This document shows, in pieces, positions 57,121-64,000 of a DNA stretch of 64,000 nt (position 1 is the first letter of the stretch; every line of letters begins with the position of its first letter). The notes beneath the pieces were generated by a model. The model ran no database searches and was not told the origin of the DNA. It worked only from the letters and a program-made list of their open reading frames with translations. The stretch lies in the NCBI RefSeq assembly GCF_012972675.1, contig NZ_JABCRE010000002.1, positions 1,577,719-1,641,718 on the forward strand, written 5' to 3'. Both the position numbers and the translations under genes were made by a program. Source of the DNA: Pontixanthobacter rizhaonensis. GTDB taxonomy: Bacteria; Pseudomonadota; Alphaproteobacteria; Sphingomonadales; Sphingomonadaceae.

Positions 57121-58062
57121 TTATTCTTCTCCGCTAGCGTCAGCAGGGCTTCCCTGTTCGATGGGCGCACCCGTCCGATCCCGAAGCCCGCTGGTTTCCA
57201 GCACGGCAGAAGTTTCCAGAATATCGAGCGCGGACTGGATACGGATGTAACGCCGCGCATCGGCAATCCAGTCTTCAGCCTTGGCCGCTCCCGGAAGCGT
57301 ATTTACCTCGTCAATCGCGCTTTGAATGCGCCCGTTCTGCAATGATAGGCGGGCACGGTTGAGCGCTCTGTCCGGGCGGGTAGAAGGTGTACTTTCACGG
57401 CGGATTACAAACAGGTTGCTAATCTCCCGCCGAAAACGATCAAGCGATGGCCCTTCCTCGCTGGCGGTCAAATCGTTCTGCAACCCTTCAAACTGTGCAA
57501 TCAATTGATCCAGTCGGATGGGGTTACTCGACGCCTCAATAATAGTTCGCACCGCTTCGGCCTGCGCCATCCCAAACCGAAGTTTAAGCTGGTCTGCCAA
57601 ATATCCGAGTTGCTCGCCCCGTTCCAAAGTACGGCGCGCAGCGAATGCAATCAGCAATCCTTCGGCGCGGCCCGCATTCCCAGACGCAGCTTGAGCCTGC
57701 AAATCCAGCCGGGCCAGGCGTTGTTCGGCAGCTGCCAAGCGTTGATCAAGACCGCCCTGCTGGTCTTCTACTCGCTCGACTGCCTCCGTTACGACAACTG
57801 CTGCATCTTCGACGCCTTCTTCTGCCTCCGCATCGCCTTCGGCTGCGCCAGACAATGTCTCAGCCGCATCCGCCAGCGCTGCTTTCGCCTCTGTCGCAGC
57901 GACTTCTTCAGTTTGATCTCCGCCCAAAAATGCGGGTGCATCATCCCATGTGAAATAACCGACGATCAACGCCCCGAGCAAAAATGCGCAGGCTGTGGCA
58001 CCAATAATGGCTTGCCAAGAACCGCTCGTGCGGGATTTTGAAAACTGCTTATCCATTGTCAT
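57121..58062 (-). CDS. Mic60-like (COG4223) membrane protein in the hem cluster
   Basis: A 313-residue protein with a single N-terminal span (IIGATACAFLLGALIVGYF, about 19-37), an acidic Ala/Glu-rich stretch, a coiled-coil (about 100-135), and a helical C-terminal region with QSAIDEVNTLPGAAKAEDWI. A mitofilin/Mic60 homologue beside hemD-hemC is a recognised alphaproteobacterial arrangement; in mitochondria Mic60 shapes crista junctions. The C-terminal mitofilin motif is diverged, so I assign it on overall form and position. Confidence 0.75.
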   Translation of the reverse strand: MTMDKQFSKSRTSGSWQAIIGATACAFLLGALIVGYFTWDDAPAFLGGDQTEEVAATEAKAALADAAETLSGAAEGDAEAEEGVEDAAVVVTEAVERVEDQQGGLDQRLAAAEQRLARLDLQAQAASGNAGRAEGLLIAFAARRTLERGEQLGYLADQLKLRFGMAQAEAVRTIIEASSNPIRLDQLIAQFEGLQNDLTASEEGPSLDRFRREISNLFVIRRESTPSTRPDRALNRARLSLQNGRIQSAIDEVNTLPGAAKAEDWIADARRYIRIQSALDILETSAVLETSGLRDRTGAPIEQGSPADASGEE

Positions 58063-58108
58063 CCGTTTAGCGACCAGCTCGAAAGGTAGATAGCCTTACA
58101 TTTCCGAT

Positions 58109-58789
58109 TCATTGACAGATGTTTTCGGCCAATGCCAGTAGCGCGGCGTCGCGTGGCTTGTCGGCAATGTGGATTGCGGCCCACCCTGTCCCTGCATCTT
58201 GAACAATCCGCGGCCCCAGAGCGGCCAAAATTATGCGGGACCGGTCGATACCCATCCGATTGCATTCATTGGTAAAATGTAAAGTCGCTGCCGCAGAATG
58301 GAGCAAGACAACTCCGCCCAAAGCCAAACTATCAGCCAGGCTGTCTGGGGCCGGAACAGGTGCATTATCATACACACAGATTTCCACGATTTCCTGGCCT
58401 GCGTGCGTTTTTAAAGGAACCCGTTCGCTACCGGCCAAGCGCAGAAACCGTTTTGACCGGGCGCGGCTGTGATCAAGCACCGATTGCAGACCGCCTGTGC
58501 CAACGTGCGATACCGTGAAACCGGCGCCCTCGGCTGCTTCGGCGGTCTGCCTGCCGACTGCGTACACTGGCAAATGCTTACATCGTTCAAGCGGTGCCCC
58601 GCCATGCCGGATCGCATTGGCGCTTCCGATCAGCAATCCGTCAAAATCCATATCGGCCGGCAATGCCCAATCCAGTGGATGAACCAGAAACAGAGGTATT
58701 CCTGTGACGTTCAATCCGCTTGTCCGGGCAAGTGCCAAAGTCTGCGATAGGCCCGGCTCACCGCGAATGGCGACGATGGGCCGTCTCAT
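58109..58789 (-). CDS. hemD: Uroporphyrinogen-III synthase
   Basis: HemD closes and inverts the D ring of hydroxymethylbilane. The family is poorly conserved. The 226-residue protein fits by length and by features such as RPIVAIRGEPGLSQT at the start, DFDGLLIGSANAIRHGG, PVYAVGRQTAEAAEGAGF, VLLHSAAATLHFTNE and IDRSRIILAALGPRI. Its ATG overlaps the hemC stop by 4 bp, and the hemC-hemD order is decisive. Confidence 0.88.
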   Translation of the reverse strand: MRRPIVAIRGEPGLSQTLALARTSGLNVTGIPLFLVHPLDWALPADMDFDGLLIGSANAIRHGGAPLERCKHLPVYAVGRQTAEAAEGAGFTVSHVGTGGLQSVLDHSRARSKRFLRLAGSERVPLKTHAGQEIVEICVYDNAPVPAPDSLADSLALGGVVLLHSAAATLHFTNECNRMGIDRSRIILAALGPRIVQDAGTGWAAIHIADKPRDAALLALAENICQ

Positions 58790-59739
58790 GACAGGCCGGT
58801 AAACAGCGTGCGTATGGCTGGGCTCGCCCGGTCAAGCAAATCACGGCCAAGATCGGCGGCAGCATCCAAGTCCTCGGCAGCAAATCGCGCAGTGCCATCA
58901 ACACGCTCCAAGCCATCGCTGCTGAACAGACTTGCCCGCATAGTGATTTGGTCACCGTCAATTGTCGCAAGCACCGCGATCGGACTGTGACACGTGCCGC
59001 CCAGCGCCGCCAGTAAAGCGCGCTCTGCCATAACCGTATGCTGGCTGGCCGGATCATTAATCGCGCCAATCGAACGGCATGTTTCTGCGTCAGCCGTATT
59101 GCACTCAATCCCGATAGCCCCTTGGGCCGGTGCGGGTAACCACTCATCAGCGGGCAAAGGGGTACCTGTTCCGGTTTGGCCCAAGCGTTCCAGACCCGCC
59201 GCAGCCAACAATGTCACATCAGCTTCGCCAACCGCAAGCTTGGCCAAGCGGGTCGCAACGTTTCCGCGGAAAAATACAATCGTGCAATCGGGCCGGTGAT
59301 ACAGCATTTGCGCTGCCCGGCGCGGTGCGCTGGTCCCTATTCTAGCCCCTCTTGGTATAGCATTCACAGATGCAGCGCCAATCAGCACATCACGTACATC
59401 TGCCCTGGGAAGAATGGCGGCGATTGTCAGGCTGTCTGGCCGAATTGTCTCCACGTCCTTCATCGAATGCACCGCAGCGTCGATCTTGCCTTCAGCAAGC
59501 CAGATATCCAATTCGCGGGTCCACAGCGCCTTGCCGCCTATATCCGCCAACGGGCGATCCTGAATTTTATCGCCTGAAGCGCGCACTTTCACCAACTCAA
59601 CCGCGTCTTCATCCCACCCGTGCGCAGCGCACAAACGGCGGCGTGTTTCTTCCGCCTGCGCCACTGCGAGCGGAGATTGCCGTGTGCCAAGCCTGAGTTT
59701 GGGGACTGATTTTGACGAGTTTTGAGTATGCTGAGCCAT
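58786..59739 (-). CDS. hemC: Hydroxymethylbilane synthase
   Basis: HemC polymerises four porphobilinogens onto a dipyrromethane cofactor. The 317-residue protein shows RLGTRQSPLAVAQAEETRRR, DIGGKALWTRELDIWLAEG, AAVHSMKDVETIRPDSLTIA, RIGTSAPRRAAQMLYHRPD, FFRGNVATRLAKL and the cofactor-binding Cys in LGGTCHSPIAVLAT. It is divergent from tsaD, with 44 bp between the starts. Confidence 0.96.
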   Translation of the reverse strand: MAQHTQNSSKSVPKLRLGTRQSPLAVAQAEETRRRLCAAHGWDEDAVELVKVRASGDKIQDRPLADIGGKALWTRELDIWLAEGKIDAAVHSMKDVETIRPDSLTIAAILPRADVRDVLIGAASVNAIPRGARIGTSAPRRAAQMLYHRPDCTIVFFRGNVATRLAKLAVGEADVTLLAAAGLERLGQTGTGTPLPADEWLPAPAQGAIGIECNTADAETCRSIGAINDPASQHTVMAERALLAALGGTCHSPIAVLATIDGDQITMRASLFSSDGLERVDGTARFAAEDLDAAADLGRDLLDRASPAIRTLFTGLS

Positions 59740-59783
59740 AGCGGTGCTTGCTCTACCGATCCATGTCGCTAAGGGAAAGCGCT

Positions 59784-60818
59784 ATGGCGACAATCCTCGG
59801 AATTGAATCCAGTTGTGACGAGACCGCAGTGGCATTGGTCACGACCGAGCGGGCAATCATTGCGCAGCGGATAGCCTCCCAAATTGAAGAACACGCACCC
59901 TATGGCGGTGTGGTTCCCGAAATTGCGGCGCGAGCCCATGCTGAAAAGCTGGCACCGATGATTGCCGATGTGATGGCCGAGGCCGATTTGGGACTGGCTG
60001 ACATCGATGCCATCGCCGCGACTGCCGGGCCTGGCCTGATCGGCGGCGTCATGGTCGGATTGGTTAGCGGCAAGGCACTGGCGATGGCTGCCGATAAGCC
60101 GCTGATCGCGATCAATCACTTGGAAGGGCACGCGCTTAGCCCCCGGCTGGCGGATGAAACGCTGCAATTTCCTTACGCACTGCTGCTGGTATCAGGTGGG
60201 CACTGTCAGATATTGCAGGTGGATGGCGTCGGCCAATATCGGCGGCTCGCCACAACCATAGACGATGCGCTGGGCGAAGCCTTTGACAAGAGCGCCAAAA
60301 TACTCGGCCTTGGATATCCCGGCGGTCCGGCACTGGAAAAGCTGGCCTTGTCTGGTGATGCCAAAGCGGTACCCCTGCCCCGCCCGCTGCTCGGCAGCAA
60401 AGAACCGCATTTCAGCTTTGCCGGGCTTAAAAGCGCCGTGGTGCGCGCGAAAGATAGCGGCAATTATGCTGATGCTGATATTGCAGCAAGCTTCCAGCAA
60501 GCGGCCATTGATTGCCTGCTGGACCGGTTGACCGTGTCACTCGGCAATACGGCCCCGTTGCCGGCCTTAGTGGTGGCCGGAGGCGTCGCTGCCAACACCG
60601 CCATCCGCACCGCATTGGAAGGCTTTGCCAGCGCGCGCGATATGCGCTTTACCGCGCCGCCGATGGCGCTGTGTACGGACAATGCCGCGATGATTGCATG
60701 GGCGGGTGCGGAACGTTTCGGCTCTGGCCAATCGGACCCGCTCGACGTATCAGCACGGCCTCGCTGGCCGCTTGATCCTGATGCAGAGCCGGTGCGCGGC
60801 GCAGGAGCGAAGGCATGA
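59784..60818 (+). CDS. tsaD: tRNA threonylcarbamoyladenosine synthase subunit TsaD
   Basis: TsaD transfers threonylcarbamoyl to A37 of tRNAs reading ANN codons. From the ATG at 59784 (AAGGGAA upstream) it has 344 residues: ILGIESSCDETAVALV, GGVVPEIAARAHAEKL (metal His), GPGLIGGVMVGL, INHLEGHALSPRL (second His), LLLVSGGHCQILQV, DDALGEAFDKSAKILGLGYP, PHFSFAGLKSA and CTDNAAMIAWAG with the metal Asp. The frame continues upstream without homology. Its end overlaps gpsA by 4 bp. Confidence 0.97.
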   Translation: MATILGIESSCDETAVALVTTERAIIAQRIASQIEEHAPYGGVVPEIAARAHAEKLAPMIADVMAEADLGLADIDAIAATAGPGLIGGVMVGLVSGKALAMAADKPLIAINHLEGHALSPRLADETLQFPYALLLVSGGHCQILQVDGVGQYRRLATTIDDALGEAFDKSAKILGLGYPGGPALEKLALSGDAKAVPLPRPLLGSKEPHFSFAGLKSAVVRAKDSGNYADADIAASFQQAAIDCLLDRLTVSLGNTAPLPALVVAGGVAANTAIRTALEGFASARDMRFTAPPMALCTDNAAMIAWAGAERFGSGQSDPLDVSARPRWPLDPDAEPVRGAGAKA

Positions 60819-61819
60819 GCAGTAACGCCAATTCTGTCGGTGTGTTGGGCGGCGGTGCATGGGGCACGGCGCTGGCACAAATGCTCGCCAGTGATGGGCG
60901 CGACGTGCTGCTATGGGCGCGCGAGACCGAGCTGGTGGAAGAAATCAATGCGCGGCATACGAACAGCCTGTTCCTGCCTTCCGCAACACTTGCCCCGACA
61001 ATCCGGGCAACATCCGATATTGCCGACATGGCAGCGTGCGCGACCATTCTGGCCGTCACCCCGGCGCAGCATCTTGGCGCCGTGCTGGGCACATTAACCC
61101 AGCACCCCGCCGATCTGGTATTATGCAGCAAAGGAATAGAAGCGGGATCAGGCCGCTTGATGAACGATGTCGCCAAAGATGCCTGTTCGGCCTCTGACAT
61201 CGCGATATTATCCGGCCCTACATTCGCGCATGAAGTTGCCGGCGGCCTACCCACCGCAGTCACGCTCGCCTGTGCTGGCGGCGAAGAGCAATGGGCACGG
61301 CTCAAGCCGGTCATCGCCCGCCCGCAATTCCGCCCCTATTATTCGGACGATGTCGTGGGTGCGGAAATTGGCGGAGCGGTGAAAAACGTGCTCGCCATCG
61401 CCTGCGGCGTGGTGGACGGCTTGCAGCTGGGCCAGAACGCCCGCGCCGCCCTGATCGCCCGCGGATATGCCGAAATGCTCCGCTTTGGCGAAGCGCTGGG
61501 CGCGCAAGGTGAAACGCTGGCGGGCCTATGCGGTTTGGGCGATTTGGTGCTGACCTGCTCATCCACTTCCAGCCGCAACTTCTCGCTCGGCAAAGCATTG
61601 GGCGAAGGGCAATCCGCCGCTGATTTAATGGCCGACCGCCGTACTGTGGCAGAGGGTGCACATACCGCACCGGTGCTGCACGAACTGGCCGAAAAACGCG
61701 GCATCGCCATGCCGATTGTCGGGGCCGTTAACCGCCTGCTATCGGGCGATGATGCACAGCAGGTCGTCGCCGCGCTGCTGTCCCGTCCGCTGCGTGCAGA
61801 ACATGGGACTGGTTCTTGA
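60815..61819 (+). CDS. gpsA: NAD(P)H-dependent glycerol-3-phosphate dehydrogenase
   Basis: GpsA makes glycerol 3-phosphate from DHAP for phospholipid synthesis. The 334-residue protein has a Rossmann loop VGVLGGGAWGTALAQMLA, the segments LCSKGIEAGSG and LSGPTFAHEVAGGLPTAV, catalytic Lys in GAVKNVLAIACGVVDGLQLG, and LCGLGDLVLTCSSTSSRNF. It is linked by 4-bp overlaps to tsaD upstream and to the flippase-like gene downstream. Confidence 0.96.
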   Translation: MSSNANSVGVLGGGAWGTALAQMLASDGRDVLLWARETELVEEINARHTNSLFLPSATLAPTIRATSDIADMAACATILAVTPAQHLGAVLGTLTQHPADLVLCSKGIEAGSGRLMNDVAKDACSASDIAILSGPTFAHEVAGGLPTAVTLACAGGEEQWARLKPVIARPQFRPYYSDDVVGAEIGGAVKNVLAIACGVVDGLQLGQNARAALIARGYAEMLRFGEALGAQGETLAGLCGLGDLVLTCSSTSSRNFSLGKALGEGQSAADLMADRRTVAEGAHTAPVLHELAEKRGIAMPIVGAVNRLLSGDDAQQVVAALLSRPLRAEHGTGS

Positions 61820-63321
61820 CCGATACCCCTTCTCAAGGCGGGCCTCAAAACGGTCAAGACGGGCAAGAGGATATTGCCGCGCTGGCCAAAGGCGGGCGGA
61901 CCAATATGATGGGCTTCCTGCTGCGGCTGCTCGCCCGTATCCCGTTTCTGTTTATCGCTGGACGCCTGTATGGCACAGAAGCGCTGGGCGTGTTTGCCTA
62001 TGCTTTGGTGGTTATAGAACTGATCGCACTGGTCTGTTCGCTGGGGGAAAAGCGCGGTCTGGCGCTGCGCCTTGCCGAAAGCGAAGAACACCCATCCAAT
62101 CTGGTGTTTGACGCGATGCTGGTGGCGGTCATCCTATCCGCTATCCCCGCCATCATTCTGTGGTTCGTACCGATTGCGATGTTCCCCAGCGGCGCCTTTA
62201 ACGATCTGGACCGGCTGCTGGTCTGGGCCATTCCCGCCTTTGCCCTGACCGAGATTGTCCTCGCCGCGCAGGCATACAAATATGACATCGCCACCACCGT
62301 CCGCGCCCGCGCCGTGGTGGAACCGTGGACGATTTCCATCATGGCGGGCGTGTTCTTCTACATCATCCCCGACAATGGTCTGACCATGGCCTATCTGGTG
62401 TCGATCTATGCCGGATTGCTGGTTGGCCTGTGGTCTTTCCTGCGGACATACGGATTGCCCAAAGGGTGGCGGCCGGGCCCGGTCCGGCTGGGCAAGATGG
62501 TATGGCGCGCGATACCGCTCGTTACCGCAGACGCGATTGAGTGGGGCACGCGGCGGCTCGATATCTTTATTTTGGGGCTGTTCGCTGGCCCGGCAGCAGT
62601 CGGCATTTACTGGATGGCCCAGCAGATCGCCAGCTTGCCGCAGAAACTCAAAACCAGCTTTGAACCCATTCTTGGCCCGGTGATTACCAAGAACCTGAAG
62701 ACCAAAAACTACGGCGCTATCGCATCGCAAGTGTGCCAAGTGGGCTTCTGGATTATCGCGGCGCAATTCGCCATTGCGCTGGCGCTGGGCGTGCCGGGCG
62801 AAGCGGTAATGGGCCTGACCGGACCAGACTTTGTCAGCGGCACCGGCGCGCTGGCGTTTCTGCTGGCGGCGGAAGTGGTCGCGGGCACCGCCGTCGTGTG
62901 CGAGGCTGTGCTGGTCTATATCGCCCGCCTGCGGAACCTGTGGATTTCGATCAGCACCATCGCGCTCCAAGCCGTGCTGACCGTGGCGCTGATTATGCTG
63001 GTGGAACATTTGGAATATGGCGAGCCATTCAAAGCCGCAGCTGCAGCGGGCGCGCTGATGCTGGCACTGGGCATCATGTCACTGGTGAAGGCGCTGTTCC
63101 TTGCGCGTCTGCTCGGCCACACGATCAACCCGCTGCGCTGGCCGCTGGTCTGGGCCGCTGGCCCCGCCGTAGTGGTCGGCTACGCCGCGACATGGCTACC
63201 CGAATGGGCGGAGCTGATCATCGGCATCCCCGCCATCCTTGCGACCTATGGCTGGGTAATCTGGCACAAAGGCTTCGGCCCAGAGGACCGTGTGTTGTTT
63301 AAGAAAAGTGTGGTGAAGTAG
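61816..63321 (+). CDS. Polysaccharide/lipid flippase (MOP-superfamily)
   Basis: A 501-residue protein with about 12-14 spans. The soluble N-terminus (about 25 residues, Gln/Gly/Asp-rich) precedes NMMGFLLRLLARIPFLFIAG. Later spans contain GTRRLDIFILGLFAGPAAVG and ALALGVPGEAVMGLTGPDFV. The fold resembles Wzx-like or MurJ-like lipid-linked sugar flippases. The TTG start in the gpsA stop (TTGA) marks strict coupling. No glycosyltransferases are adjacent, so the cargo is open. Confidence 0.8.
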   Translation: MTDTPSQGGPQNGQDGQEDIAALAKGGRTNMMGFLLRLLARIPFLFIAGRLYGTEALGVFAYALVVIELIALVCSLGEKRGLALRLAESEEHPSNLVFDAMLVAVILSAIPAIILWFVPIAMFPSGAFNDLDRLLVWAIPAFALTEIVLAAQAYKYDIATTVRARAVVEPWTISIMAGVFFYIIPDNGLTMAYLVSIYAGLLVGLWSFLRTYGLPKGWRPGPVRLGKMVWRAIPLVTADAIEWGTRRLDIFILGLFAGPAAVGIYWMAQQIASLPQKLKTSFEPILGPVITKNLKTKNYGAIASQVCQVGFWIIAAQFAIALALGVPGEAVMGLTGPDFVSGTGALAFLLAAEVVAGTAVVCEAVLVYIARLRNLWISISTIALQAVLTVALIMLVEHLEYGEPFKAAAAAGALMLALGIMSLVKALFLARLLGHTINPLRWPLVWAAGPAVVVGYAATWLPEWAELIIGIPAILATYGWVIWHKGFGPEDRVLFKKSVVK

Positions 63322-63334
63322 GGGCTAAGCGCTG

Positions 63335-63589
63335 TTAATGGACGGTGGTACCCTTCGTCCCGCGATAGGAAATGATCGTCTCGCCCTGCCACTCATAGGC
63401 GATGGCGTAAAAACCGGCTGCTTGGGCTTCACTAGTAATTCTCTGCTCGACCACTTGGGCTGAACCTAAAAATCTACCAATTTCGTTTTGATTGGTAGTG
63501 CTGTCGCCGTTGTTTAGAAGAACATTTTGACCATAACCTCGATTGTATGAATCAAGAGCAAGGAGCGAGAGAAAGACTTCACGGTTCAT
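63335..63589 (-). pseudogene. Truncated lipase-like N-terminal fragment
   Basis: An 84-residue frame starting MNREVFLSLLALDSYNRGYG. It shows GFYAIAYEWQGETIISYRGT, which looks like the strand-turn before the active site of class-3-like lipases or alpha/beta-hydrolases. The protein stops eight residues after the first T of this block (KGTTVH is the end), before any GxSxG elbow. It overlaps the upstream gene by 4 bp and ends 14 bp from the flippase stop. A 3' deletion or an early stop is the simplest explanation. A short functional protein cannot be excluded. Confidence 0.55.
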
Positions 63590-64000
63590 GGAATTACCCC
63601 TTGAGAAAAATCACCCTGATTTAGACTGTTGGCGAATCTATTTTTTGCTCGAATGGTTTGGTTGGCATTACCATCAAGCATGGTGCTGTAGGTATCCGGC
63701 AACCACCCCAATCTCTGTTCAATGCCAGTAGTGACCGGATCATCGGTCATCTGCACGGTGATGCGTTTAAGGGTGGTGCCTGTCCCAAAGCTGGCCGCCA
63801 GATCATCCGGGTCCACTTGCGCCACGCTGGTGGGATCGGACAGATCGCCAAAGGTCACCAGCATCGGATAGGCGGAACGGTTTCTAATATGACCGCGATT
63901 GCGGAAATAGCGCGGCAGCTCGATCTCGCGCGTGCGCCTGAGCATATCCTCAAAGCGCGCCTCGTAATTCTTGCCATCGCTCGATCGGACAGACGGGGTC
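63586..64000 (-). CDS. Unknown protein, C-terminal part, continuing beyond the right edge
   Basis: A minus-strand frame open from the window edge; the last 119 residues from the internal Met at 63945 are RRTREIELPRYFRNRGHIRN and on, with SAYPMLVTFGDLSDPTSVAQ, VDPDDLAASFGTGTTLKRIT and VQMTDDPVTTGIEQRLGW. The upstream codons in frame stay open to the edge (DGKNYEARFEDML), so the true start is outside. I do not recognise a domain. Its stop overlaps the lipase-like fragment (ATGA). Confidence 0.6.
   Translation of the reverse strand, partial: TPSVRSSDGKNYEARFEDMLRRTREIELPRYFRNRGHIRNRSAYPMLVTFGDLSDPTSVAQVDPDDLAASFGTGTTLKRITVQMTDDPVTTGIEQRLGWLPDTYSTMLDGNANQTIRAKNRFANSLNQGDFSQGVIP

Overview
The window looks like chromosome from an alphaproteobacterium of the order Sphingomonadales, most likely an Erythrobacter/Altererythrobacter-type organism. 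The clues are a circularly permuted two-piece tmRNA gene, a DUF6481 protein, a Mic60-like gene beside hemC/hemD, a large TonB-dependent receptor, and a hybrid of housekeeping operons with frequent GTG/TTG starts and 4-bp ATGA/GTGA overlaps. No phage, transposase or CRISPR array was seen, and the window reads as mostly core genome.

Layout. 0-4.6 kb: purM-purN (PurN carries an extra YjbR/MmcQ-like domain), a sulfotransferase, ndk, then holC preceded by a very small DUF2256 zinc-ribbon gene and pepA. 6.2-11.9 kb: the outer-membrane/maturation operon lptD-surA-pdxA-rsmA. 12-18.2 kb: a DUF6481 protein, glcB (malate synthase G), and an arginine-succinylation cluster of M20 hydrolase-astA-astB with overlapping starts. 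18.5-19.6 kb: a 96-bp tandem repeat, permuted ssrA (tag ANDNDALALAA) and mscL. 19.8-24.1 kb: lemA, two TPM-domain genes, a NUDIX gene and an SDR gene. These are followed, on the other strand, by pspC and three tandem 41-42-residue paralogous membrane-peptide genes. 24.3-33 kb: recF, the tesA/ybbA/ybbP cluster, two DUF805 genes and a TonB receptor. 33-40.9 kb: typA, a PiT transporter, a thioredoxin/CcdA pair, a soluble hybrid histidine kinase, a sodium/solute symporter and a VOC protein. 41-47.8 kb: an extensin-like lipoprotein, a FixJ/LuxR-type regulator with a degenerate receiver, the Anbu (bacterial proteasome homologue) operon with its transglutaminase, alpha-E and ATP-grasp partners, then a hydrolase and a DUF3617 lipoprotein. 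47.9-64 kb: uvrB, a lipoprotein, dsbD, a divergent nucleotidyltransferase/ABC exporter pair, a ubiH-family gene, mic60-hemD-hemC, and tsaD-gpsA-flippase. The end holds a truncated lipase-like gene and an unknown gene running off the right edge.

The points most worth a second look are the three small paralogous genes translationally linked to pspC, with a strong inverted repeat upstream. Next are the 96-bp tandem repeat abutting permuted ssrA, the Anbu operon with a neighbouring degenerate-receiver regulator, the PurN fusion, and the orphan nucleotidyltransferase/ABC exporter pair. All functional names rest on reading motifs and gene order by eye; no database search was run.
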